NCBI GenBank assembly: GCA_023433985.1
Contig: JAEYTN010000168.1
Span: 1 to 5,224, forward strand
DNA length: 5,224 nucleotides
Direction of reading: 5' to 3'
Origin: Pseudomonadota bacterium
GTDB taxonomy: Bacteria > Pseudomonadota > Alphaproteobacteria > Rhizobiales > Devosiaceae
The translations under genes were made by a program, and so were the position numbers. Position 1 is the first letter of the stretch. Each line of letters opens with the position of its first letter. A model generated the notes under the pieces. The model saw only the letters and a list, made by a program, of their open reading frames with translations. It was not told where the DNA came from and ran no database searches. Shown one piece after another: positions 1 through 5,224 of the stretch.

Positions 1-20
1 AAGCGTCAGTGCCCTAGATT

Positions 21-878
21 CTACCAGTTCAGCTTGGCCATGAAGCCGGCGACGTTGGCTTCGCTGGGCTTGAGGAGGGCTTCGATGGCGGTGGGGTCGG
101 GCTGGCCGAAGGCGTCGAGTTCGGCGGCGTGGATGGAGCCGGTGATGAAGAGAAGGTCGAGCCCTGCCCCGGCGGCGCCGATGGCGTCGGTGCGGACCGA
201 GTCGCCGATGGCGAGGATTTTCGAGCGATCGAGCGAGCGGCCGGCGGCGCTCTCGGCCTGGTGCAGCGCCTCGGTGTAGATCGGGCGGAACGGCTTGCCG
301 ATCATGCGGATCATGCCGCCATGCGCTTCGTAGAGATCGGCGATGGCGCCGCCGCAATAGATGATGCGGTCGCCGTCCTCGACGACGCGGTCGGGGTTGG
401 CGCAGATCATCGGCAGGTTGCGCGAAAGCCAGAGGCGGATGCGATCCTCGTACATGTCGGGGGTTTCGTCATCGTCGTCGAGGTCGGTCACGACGATGGC
501 GCTTGCCGCCTCGGCGGGCCCGAGCGTGATGTCGAGGCCCTCGAACAGCGCGTCGTTCTCTACCGGCGGGCCGACATAGTGGAGGGTCTGGCCGCGATAT
601 TCGGCGGCGAGGATGGCGCGGGTGGCGCCGCCCGACGAGACCAGCGCGTCATAGGCCTCGCGCACGATGCCCATGCCGTCGAGCATCTCGATGATGGGCC
701 CGGCGGGACGCGGGGCGTTGGTGATGAGCACGACGCGGCCGCCTTGCCGGCGGTAGCTGACCAGCGCATCGACCGCGCTCGGGTGGGCGACGACACCGTT
801 GTGGAGCACGCCCCACACGTCGGAGAGGATGGCGTCGTAGTTGGGCGCGATCTCGCTCAGGCCGTGGAGCGCCTTCAT
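21..878 (-). CDS. HAD superfamily class IIA hydrolase (TIGR01459-like)
   Basis: Predicted 285-residue cytoplasmic phosphatase-like hydrolase of the HAD-IIA (NagD-type) group; the substrate is unknown. Motif I is SDVWGVLHNG, with D20 as the expected nucleophile, but the usual second Asp is W22. Motif II is LITNAPRP (T53), the motif III lysine is K195 in IGKPFRP, and motif IV is GDSVRTD (D226, D231). The NPD at 161-163 matches the cap-domain loop of NagD relatives. The D-x-W form and the length fit the alphaproteobacterial TIGR01459 group, from memory rather than a search. The ATG at 876-878 is preceded by GAGGA (886-890) with 7 bases of spacing, which supports this start; the stop is TAG. It lies 23 bases after the EAL gene on the same strand, so the two are probably cotranscribed. 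In many alphaproteobacteria this family sits beside ribF; the window ends too soon to see whether it does here. Confidence 0.9.
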   Translation of the reverse strand: MKALHGLSEIAPNYDAILSDVWGVLHNGVVAHPSAVDALVSYRRQGGRVVLITNAPRPAGPIIEMLDGMGIVREAYDALVSSGGATRAILAAEYRGQTLHYVGPPVENDALFEGLDITLGPAEAASAIVVTDLDDDDETPDMYEDRIRLWLSRNLPMICANPDRVVEDGDRIIYCGGAIADLYEAHGGMIRMIGKPFRPIYTEALHQAESAAGRSLDRSKILAIGDSVRTDAIGAAGAGLDLLFITGSIHAAELDAFGQPDPTAIEALLKPSEANVAGFMAKLNW

Positions 879-901
879 GGGCAGGTCCTCTTGTTGGATC
901 G

Positions 902-2188
902 TCAGGCTTCCGCGCCGGCGCGCCGTGGCTCGGGGCGGCGCTCGACCACCAGGTCGGCGCGCACCGGGCCGGGCCGGCCGATATGCGGTCCCTGGACCAG
1001 CACGATGCCATCCTCGAACAGGCTCAGCAGCTGCTGCTCGTCGATGACGCCGGTGGCGCAGAGCTCGATGGCGAAGCGCTTGGCGTAGGGGGCGATGTCG
1101 GCGGTGTGGAAATCCGTGAAGCTCTCGGGGTTACGCAGGAAGCGCGTGGCATCGAAGCGCACCGCCGAGAAGCCCATGCCCTCGAGTTCGGCGAAATCGA
1201 CGCGCAGCGACTGCGCCGCGGTGAGCACGAAGCCGAGGCCGGCCTTGCGGAAGTCGAACAGCTGCCGCTTCTCGGTGGGGCCGATGGCCTTCCACTCGGG
1301 CTGCGGGATGGCGAAGCTCAGCGACGAGGCGATGGCCTGGTTGGCGCCCAGGATGGCGCCGACCTGCTCGAGCGAGCGCCGATCGAGCATGGTGGCGCGG
1401 CTCAAGGGCAGCATCAGCCGGATCGGCTGGCCGGCGGTGCGGGCGCGGCGGGCGATGGTGACGCCCTCGTCGAGCGCCAGCGATTCGATGCGGCGGATGA
1501 GGTCCTCGCCGCCACGGCGCGGCATGAACTCCACGGCGTCGGCGAGGCTGCCCTCTTCGCGCATCAGGCGCGGCACGAGGTCGTAGCCGACCGGGCGACG
1601 CTGCGGCAGCGCCACGATGGGCTCGATGTGGAAGACGAGGCGATTGTCGTCGAGAGCGGCGCGGAGCTCTGCCTCGGGCACCAGCGGCTCGGGGAGGCGA
1701 TCCTCGTCCTCCTCCTCGTCGGCAGGCGCTTCGGCAGGCGTAGACACGGCGATCAGGGGCGCGCCCTTCTGGTTCTCCTCGAACTCGGCGAGCGCTTCCG
1801 CCAACTGGCGGGTGACGGTGCCGAGCACGGAGATATCAGCCTCGATCGCCTCGAGCCGGTTGCCGGCATTGGCGTCGGCGATGGCGTTGACACGCTGGCT
1901 GAGCACCTGGCCGGCCTTGGCGTCGGTGGAGAGGAGGCGGGCCAAGTCCTCGACGGCCTTCTCGAGGCGCGCTTCGGAGCGCTGGCGCAGCTGCCGCTCC
2001 ATCAGCACCACCGCGACCGCGCCGAACGCCAGCGCCGTCACCACGGCCTCGATGGGTGAGAAGGTCAGGCCGAAATAGGCAGCAGCGGCCACGCCGAGGG
2101 CCGCCAGCGCGATGAAAATGTAGACCAGGCCCTGCAATGCGCTCGGCGCCTCAACGGAAAAACGGGACTCTTGACGCCCGCCCGTCAT
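902..2188 (-). CDS. Membrane-anchored coiled-coil protein with degenerate EAL domain (TipF-like architecture)
   Basis: A 428-residue protein counted from the ATG at 2186-2188. Residues about 18-40 and 45-63 are two hydrophobic membrane segments, 64-140 is a charged helical region likely to form a coiled coil, 155-172 is an acidic, Pro-containing linker, and about 173-415 is EAL-like. The EAL fold is recognisable from FHIEPIVAL (186-194) and VQGPHIGRPGP (398-408). The catalytic signature is lost: the EAL position reads DLV (203-205), the Asn of the NxS motif is Pro261, and the DDFG motif is replaced by TAAQS (323-327). It is therefore probably not an active c-di-GMP phosphodiesterase. The order two TM, coiled coil, weak EAL matches TipF, the Caulobacter c-di-GMP-binding flagellar polarity factor; the assignment rests on architecture only. 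The start is uncertain: the ATG has no clear ribosome binding site, and an in-frame TTG at 2243-2245, with AGGG 7 bases upstream, would add 19 residues. It heads a unit with the HAD gene. Confidence 0.85.
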   Translation of the reverse strand: MTGGRQESRFSVEAPSALQGLVYIFIALAALGVAAAAYFGLTFSPIEAVVTALAFGAVAVVLMERQLRQRSEARLEKAVEDLARLLSTDAKAGQVLSQRVNAIADANAGNRLEAIEADISVLGTVTRQLAEALAEFEENQKGAPLIAVSTPAEAPADEEEDEDRLPEPLVPEAELRAALDDNRLVFHIEPIVALPQRRPVGYDLVPRLMREEGSLADAVEFMPRRGGEDLIRRIESLALDEGVTIARRARTAGQPIRLMLPLSRATMLDRRSLEQVGAILGANQAIASSLSFAIPQPEWKAIGPTEKRQLFDFRKAGLGFVLTAAQSLRVDFAELEGMGFSAVRFDATRFLRNPESFTDFHTADIAPYAKRFAIELCATGVIDEQQLLSLFEDGIVLVQGPHIGRPGPVRADLVVERRPEPRRAGAEA

Positions 2189-2262
2189 AGCATCGGAGGG
2201 GTGCGGCCGGAAGGCGGCGAGGCCGCTCGTCCACGTCCCAACCAATTATTTACCCTGATCGT

Positions 2263-2284
2263 CAACACTTGGGTGACCAACACT
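2263..2284. repeat. Direct repeat CAACACT x2 in divergent intergenic region
   Basis: CAACACT occurs at 2263-2269 and again at 2278-2284, a period of 15 bases, between the divergently transcribed EAL and receiver-HTH genes. Between and overlapping the copies is the small palindrome TTGG-N4-CCAA (2269-2280). This could be an operator for one of the flanking genes, but the units are short and no binding protein is known. Confidence 0.3.
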
Positions 2285-2303
2285 GCCCACGGACAGCCTG
2301 CTC

Positions 2304-2969
2304 ATGCCCGATATTGGCCACGGCACCGAGATCGTACGCATCCTGCTCGTCGACCGCGACGTGGCGGCGGGACCGCTGCTGTCTATCGGCATTCGCCCGG
2401 TGCTGCGCCAGATTCCCGTCATCATGCAGGTCGCGTCGGGGCTCGAGGCGATCGAGCAACTGCGCGCCGGTCCCATGGACGTGATCCTGCTCGACCTGCC
2501 CTCGCTCACGGACCTCTCGGGTGATTCCGAGATCGCCGTCGGTCGGTTGGTGAAGCTCGCGGCCTCCGCGCTGACGATCGCGATTTCGGACGATGCGTCG
2601 GTTTCCACGGCCATGGCGGCGATGCGCGGCGGGGCGCACGACTATCTCAGCCGGCCATTGGGTGGCTTGGCATTCGCCGCACGGGTGCGGGAGATCGCGG
2701 AGCGGCACGGCAAAACGCGCGTGCTGACGATCGAGACCGAGGACGGCTCGGCCCGAGGCAAGGAGGCCGCCCCCATGGCAGCGCCGAGCGCGCGCCCGGC
2801 CGCCGTGCTGCCGATGTGGCAGCAGGAACAGCGGATCATCGAGGAAGCGATCGAGAGCTTCGGCGGCAATATCGCACTCGCCGCGCAGGCGCTCGAACTG
2901 AGCCCGTCGACCATCTACCGCAAGCGGCAGGCCTGGGCGGAGATGGAAGGCAAGCGCGGGGCGGCTTAG
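2304..2969 (+). CDS. Response-regulator-like protein: receiver domain plus Fis-type HTH, no AAA+ domain
   Basis: A 221-residue predicted DNA-binding regulator. Residues about 11-135 form a receiver domain: acidic residues D17 and D19 (ILLVDRDV), phosphoacceptor D64 (VILLDLP), switch-position S95 (AISD), then GAHDYLSRP, where the conserved Lys is Arg117. Residues about 138-172 are an Ala/Pro-rich linker. Residues 175-210 are a Fis-type helix-turn-helix (NIALAAQALELS, then PSTIYRKRQ), as at the C terminus of NtrC-class activators. The sigma-54 AAA+ domain is absent, so the layout is like RegA/ActR/PrrA, with a longer linker. It probably acts on ordinary promoters and does not open sigma-54 complexes. 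The ATG at 2304 is the first possible ATG because an in-frame TGA lies at 2274-2276; the ribosome binding site is weak. No histidine kinase is adjacent. It is divergent from the EAL gene and may regulate it. The stop overlaps the stop of the convergent small gene. Confidence 0.88.
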   Translation: MPDIGHGTEIVRILLVDRDVAAGPLLSIGIRPVLRQIPVIMQVASGLEAIEQLRAGPMDVILLDLPSLTDLSGDSEIAVGRLVKLAASALTIAISDDASVSTAMAAMRGGAHDYLSRPLGGLAFAARVREIAERHGKTRVLTIETEDGSARGKEAAPMAAPSARPAAVLPMWQQEQRIIEEAIESFGGNIALAAQALELSPSTIYRKRQAWAEMEGKRGAA

Positions 2970-3151
2970 CCCTTCGCCAGCTTATCGCGCACCTTCTTGG
3001 CCGTCGCGAAGGCCTTGGCCTCCTCGCCGAGCGCGGAGCCCTTCTTCACCACGTTGCCGTCGGCATCGACCAGCGACCAGTCCCACTTGGTGTTTGGACC
3101 GACGCCGCCGGTGCGGCGGAGCTTGATTTCGAGTTCTGCGCTTACCGCCAC
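2966..3151 (-). CDS. Small hypothetical protein, 61 residues, coupled to the glycosyltransferase gene
   Basis: I do not recognise this gene. The predicted product is a soluble 61-residue, lysine-rich protein with no signal peptide or membrane segment. A likely layout is a beta strand (AELEIKLRR, 5-13), a Trp-containing strand (KWDWSLVD, 22-29), a turn DADGN (29-33), a third strand, and a C-terminal helix rich in Ala and Lys (43-60). This beta-beta-beta-alpha order loosely resembles one YegP/DUF1508 repeat, a guess from pattern only. The start is GTG (3149-3151), with AAGGG (3159-3163) 7 bases upstream. The open frame continues further upstream, but there it overlaps the glycosyltransferase membrane domain out of frame and is best read as a shadow. 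The first 10 bases overlap the end of the glycosyltransferase gene, suggesting translational coupling. Its TAA stop overlaps the TAG of the convergent regulator by 4 bases. Confidence 0.72.
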   Translation of the reverse strand: MAVSAELEIKLRRTGGVGPNTKWDWSLVDADGNVVKKGSALGEEAKAFATAKKVRDKLAKG

Positions 3152-4290
3152 GTGAAGACCCTTGTAACCGAGTAGTTGAAGACGACGCTCATGAGGACGC
3201 CGAGCAGGCCGGCAACATAGAACTGGCCGTCGAAGGCGTAAATCCAGCTTGCCACCGAAACGTTGGCCAGCGCGCCGATGGAGCACACGGCGTAGAAGGT
3301 GAGCAGGCCAGTCCAGAACCGGACGCCCTTCAGCTTCTTGTTGGCGTAGGTCAGCTCGTTGTTGACGATGTAGTTGAAGGTCATCGCGACGATGACCGCC
3401 AGCGTCTGGGCCCAGACGAATTCCAGCCCGGCGCGTTCGTGCGCCAGCCACAGCGTGCCCATGTGGACGATGACGCCAAAGCCGCCGACGAGGCCGAAGA
3501 GCAGGAAGCTGGTGGGCAGCAGGCCGCCCGTGAGCTTCGAGACCACGAGGCCGAGGAACTGCACCACGATGAGCGGGCTCATCTTGCTCTCGCCGGCATG
3601 GCGGGGGCGGAAGGTGTACGGCACCTCGCCGATCCTCAGCTCCTTGCCGCGGCGGGCGCGAGCCCTTCCGGAGGAGACGATGATATCGAGCAGAATCTTG
3701 AAGCCGTCATTGCTGAGGGCGGGCGCAACCTCGTCGAAGACGCTGCGTCGCATCAGGAAGAAGCCGCTCATCGGATCACTCAGCGCCTTGCCAGTGAGGA
3801 GGCCCGAGAGGCGGGTGGCAAGCTTCGAGCCGGCCTCGCGGGTCTTCGAAAGACCCTCGCCGACCTGGCCGCCGGCCGAATAGCGGGTGCCGACGACGAT
3901 GTGATCGCCCTGCAGCGCCTTCTCGAGCATCTGTGGCAGGATGGCTTCGTCGTGCTGCAGGTCGGCGTCGATCACCGCGAAATACGGGGCGGCGCTGGCC
4001 GAAATACCCTCGACCACGGCCGAGCTGAGGCCGCGCCGGCCGATGCGGTGGATGCAGCGGACATTGGGGTGCTCGCGCGCCATGTCCTTGACCACCTGGG
4101 CGGTCCCGTCGGGCGAGTTGTCGTCGACGACGATGAATTCGAACGGCACGCCCTGCAGCGCTGCCGTCACTTTCTCATAGAGCAAGGCGACGTTGTCGCG
4201 CTCGTTGTAGCTGGGCACGATGACGGCCAGCTGCGGCGGCGTCCACGCCTCGGGGGCGTTGCGGTAAGCTTCGAGTTGAACGACGGACAC
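3142..4290 (-). CDS. GT2 polyprenol-phosphate glycosyltransferase fused to GtrA-like membrane domain
   Basis: A 382-residue membrane glycosyltransferase. Residues about 20-235 form a GT-A fold of the DPM1 type: IVPSYNE (24-30), VVDDNSPDGT (54-63, with D56 and D57 in the nucleotide-sugar site), DADLQH (108-113, metal-binding DxD), DPMSGFFLMRR (172-182), and RPRHAGESKMS (228-238), typical of polyprenyl-phosphate mannosyl/glucosyl transferases. Residues about 262-378 hold four hydrophobic helices with the paired signatures FNYIVNNELTY (305-315) and FNYSVTRVFTW (371-381), a GtrA-like domain. The enzyme would make a lipid-phosphate-linked sugar on the cytoplasmic face, and the GtrA part may help move or anchor it; the sugar and acceptor cannot be told. 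I chose the GTG at 4288-4290 because GGAG lies 5 bases upstream and the GT fold begins soon after. A longer reading from a GTG at 4348-4350 adds 20 unconvincing residues. It overlaps the small downstream gene by 10 bases. Confidence 0.92.
   Translation of the reverse strand: MSVVQLEAYRNAPEAWTPPQLAVIVPSYNERDNVALLYEKVTAALQGVPFEFIVVDDNSPDGTAQVVKDMAREHPNVRCIHRIGRRGLSSAVVEGISASAAPYFAVIDADLQHDEAILPQMLEKALQGDHIVVGTRYSAGGQVGEGLSKTREAGSKLATRLSGLLTGKALSDPMSGFFLMRRSVFDEVAPALSNDGFKILLDIIVSSGRARARRGKELRIGEVPYTFRPRHAGESKMSPLIVVQFLGLVVSKLTGGLLPTSFLLFGLVGGFGVIVHMGTLWLAHERAGLEFVWAQTLAVIVAMTFNYIVNNELTYANKKLKGVRFWTGLLTFYAVCSIGALANVSVASWIYAFDGQFYVAGLLGVLMSVVFNYSVTRVFTWR
3159..3163 (-). promoter_or_regulatory. 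Ribosome binding site of the 61-residue gene
   Basis: AAGGG on the minus strand, 7 bases before the GTG start at 3149-3151. It lies inside the last codons of the glycosyltransferase gene. It is the main evidence for choosing the short product over a longer upstream reading. Confidence 0.6.
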
Positions 4291-4295
4291 GTCGG

Positions 4296-4299
4296 CTCC
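4296..4299 (-). promoter_or_regulatory. Ribosome binding site deciding the glycosyltransferase start
   Basis: GGAG on the minus strand, 5 bases before the GTG at 4288-4290. No comparable site was seen before the alternative GTG at 4348-4350, so the shorter protein is preferred. Confidence 0.6.
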
Positions 4300-4357
4300 A
4301 GTGGGCTTGCCGTCTGGTACCCCCAGCGCGGCGCAATGGCAACTTAACACTCGTCGG

Positions 4358-4382
4358 TTGACGGTTTGTCACGGAGCGTCAA
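4358..4382. repeat. Inverted repeat TTGACG-N13-CGTCAA upstream of the glycosyltransferase gene
   Basis: TTGACG at 4358-4363 is mirrored by CGTCAA at 4377-4382, with perfect 6-base arms 13 bases apart. Each arm also reads as a -35-like hexamer, one per strand. No good -10 box follows the minus-strand copy at 17 bases. It could be an operator, or outward-facing promoter elements for the divergent glycosyltransferase and groES genes, or a chance match. Confidence 0.3.
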
Positions 4383-4456
4383 ACGAGCCGATGGCCGTGC
4401 GGTTTCATGCATCCGTCGCATGGGCGCCACGATGCCCGGGTATGGAACACGCGAAC

Positions 4457-4485
4457 TTGACTCCCCTCGGGCACCCTCCTATATC
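4457..4485 (+). promoter_or_regulatory. groESL promoter
   Basis: The -35 hexamer TTGACT (4457-4462) and -10 hexamer TATATC (4480-4485) are separated by 17 bases. Transcription would start near 4492, at the edge of the CIRCE operator, so HrcA binding would block initiation. The extended -35 CTTGAC and -10 CCTATAT also resemble alphaproteobacterial RpoH promoters, so dual use by the housekeeping and heat-shock sigma factors is possible but not shown. A GACTC, a CcrM-type GANTC methylation site, overlaps the -35 box at 4459-4463. Confidence 0.72.
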
Positions 4486-4495
4486 CGCCGTGCTG

Positions 4496-4522
4496 TTAGC
4501 ACTCCTCAATCGGGAGTGCTAA
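4496..4522. promoter_or_regulatory. CIRCE operator (HrcA binding site)
   Basis: A perfect match to the CIRCE consensus, TTAGCACTC-N9-GAGTGCTAA, with arms at 4496-4504 and 4514-4522. The symmetry extends beyond the consensus to 13-base perfect arms (4493-4505 and 4513-4525). It lies just after the -10 box and about 37 bases before the groES ATG, the usual place for repression of groESL by HrcA. In the mRNA the arms could also form a 5' hairpin. Confidence 0.97.
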
Positions 4523-4559
4523 CAGGCCCAGTTTCCATAGAGGTTGATAGGAGCAATCC

Positions 4560-4847
4560 ATGGCTTTCCGTCCCCTGCACGACCGCGTGGTCGTCCGGCG
4601 CGTCGACAGCGAAGAGAAGTCGGCCGGCGGCATCATTATTCCCGATACCGCCAAGGAAAAGCCCTCCGAGGGCGTGATCGAGTCGGTGGGCCCCGGCGCC
4701 CGCGACGAGAGCGGCAAGATCGTCCCGCTGGACGTGAAGGCCGGCGACCGTGTCCTGTTCGGCAAGTGGTCCGGCACCGAGGTCAAGCTCGACGGCAAGG
4801 ACCTGCTGATCATGAAAGAGTCCGACATCATGGGGATCATCGGCTGA
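4560..4847 (+). CDS. groES: Co-chaperonin GroES (Hsp10)
   Basis: A 95-residue protein, the normal GroES length. It forms the heptameric lid that closes the GroEL chamber during ATP-driven protein folding in the cytoplasm. The N terminus [12 protein letters not shown] (3-14) is characteristic. The mobile loop spans about residues 17-35 and carries the GroEL-contacting tripeptide III (25-27) followed by [13 protein letters not shown] (43-53) spans the roof-loop region, and the protein ends in [13 protein letters not shown]. The ATG is preceded by AGGAG (4549-4553) with 6 bases of spacing; the stop is TGA. It is the first gene of the CIRCE-controlled operon and lies 60 bases ahead of groEL. All expected segments are present. 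Confidence 0.99.
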   Translation: MAFRPLHDRVVVRRVDSEEKSAGGIIIPDTAKEKPSEGVIESVGPGARDESGKIVPLDVKAGDRVLFGKWSGTEVKLDGKDLLIMKESDIMGIIG

Positions 4848-4851
4848 TCCA

Positions 4852-4864
4852 GCGCGTCCTGCGC
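4852..4864 (+). other. Small GC hairpin between groES and groEL
   Basis: GCGC at 4852-4855 can pair with GCGC at 4861-4864 around a five-base loop. A longer alternative pairs ATCGGC (4839-4844, the end of groES) with GCCGAT (4863-4868). There is no U-run, so it does not look like a terminator. A structure here could take part in processing of the groESL mRNA, as reported for Agrobacterium, but the stem is short. Confidence 0.3.
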
Positions 4865-4895
4865 CGATCACCGTCCCTTTTCCCACACAACGTAA

Positions 4896-5224
<329 letters not shown>

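Noticed and set aside
1..20. Possible end or start of a neighbouring gene at the left edge
   Set aside because: Only 20 bases lie beyond the HAD stop, with no start codon or ribosome binding site visible on the minus strand; nothing can be supported.
129..2059. Long plus-strand open frames opposite the HAD and EAL genes (129-1088 and 983-2059)
   Set aside because: They lie antisense to well-supported genes, encode Arg/Ala/Gly/Asp-rich sequence with no recognisable domain, and are expected shadows of GC-rich coding DNA.
2148..2303. TTGACG hexamers as clear promoters for the divergent EAL and regulator genes
   Set aside because: TTGACG is present (minus strand 2260-2265, plus strand 2171-2176), but neither has an acceptable -10 box at 16-18 bases, so no promoter is called.
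2966..3451. Longer 161-residue version of the small minus-strand gene
   Set aside because: Its first 100 residues are an out-of-frame reading of the GtrA domain, rich in Arg; the GTG at 3151 with AAGGG is a far better start.
3439..4347. Plus-strand open frame of 302 codons opposite the glycosyltransferase
   Set aside because: It is antisense to a gene with clear GT2 and GtrA motifs and has a low-complexity, His/Ala/Gly-rich composition.
4344..4352. TTAACACTC, one base from a CIRCE half-site
   Set aside because: There is no matching second arm at the required spacing, so it is unlikely to bind HrcA.
4496..4886. Minus-strand open frames opposite groES
   Set aside because: They are antisense to a certain groES gene and show no domain.

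Overview
This GC-rich window looks like housekeeping chromosome from an alphaproteobacterium, most likely of the order Hyphomicrobiales. The GroES and N-terminal GroEL sequences have the alphaproteobacterial form, the groE operator is a textbook CIRCE element, and the HAD-IIA hydrolase with a D-x-W nucleophile motif is typical of that class. A Devosia-like genus is possible, but that is an impression from sequence style and was not tested.

Layout from left to right. Positions 21-2188 hold a two-gene minus-strand unit: a membrane-anchored coiled-coil protein with a degenerate EAL domain (902-2188), then, 23 bases downstream, a HAD-IIA hydrolase (21-878). A short divergent intergenic region (2189-2303) separates this unit from a plus-strand regulator (2304-2969) made of a receiver domain and a C-terminal Fis-type helix-turn-helix, with no AAA+ domain between them. 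Its stop codon overlaps the stop codon of a convergent 61-residue protein (2966-3151, minus). That small gene starts at a GTG inside the end of the next minus-strand gene, a GT2 polyprenol-phosphate glycosyltransferase fused to a four-helix GtrA-like membrane domain (3142-4290). The two genes are probably translationally coupled.

After about 165 bases of intergenic DNA comes the heat-shock operon: a promoter (4457-4485), a perfect CIRCE operator (4496-4522), groES (4560-4847) and the first 105 codons of groEL (4908 to the window end).

Functionally, groES-groEL is the HrcA-controlled chaperonin operon. The glycosyltransferase probably supplies a lipid-linked sugar for the cell envelope. The degenerate EAL protein has the architecture of the Caulobacter polarity/flagellar factor TipF and is more likely a c-di-GMP sensor or scaffold than a phosphodiesterase. 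The divergent receiver-HTH protein is a candidate regulator of that gene. I found no mobile element, CRISPR array, rRNA or tRNA, and no clearly new defence or biosynthetic system. The points most worth a second look are the degenerate EAL/receiver-HTH pair, the small protein coupled to the glycosyltransferase, and the arrangement of regulatory sites ahead of groES.
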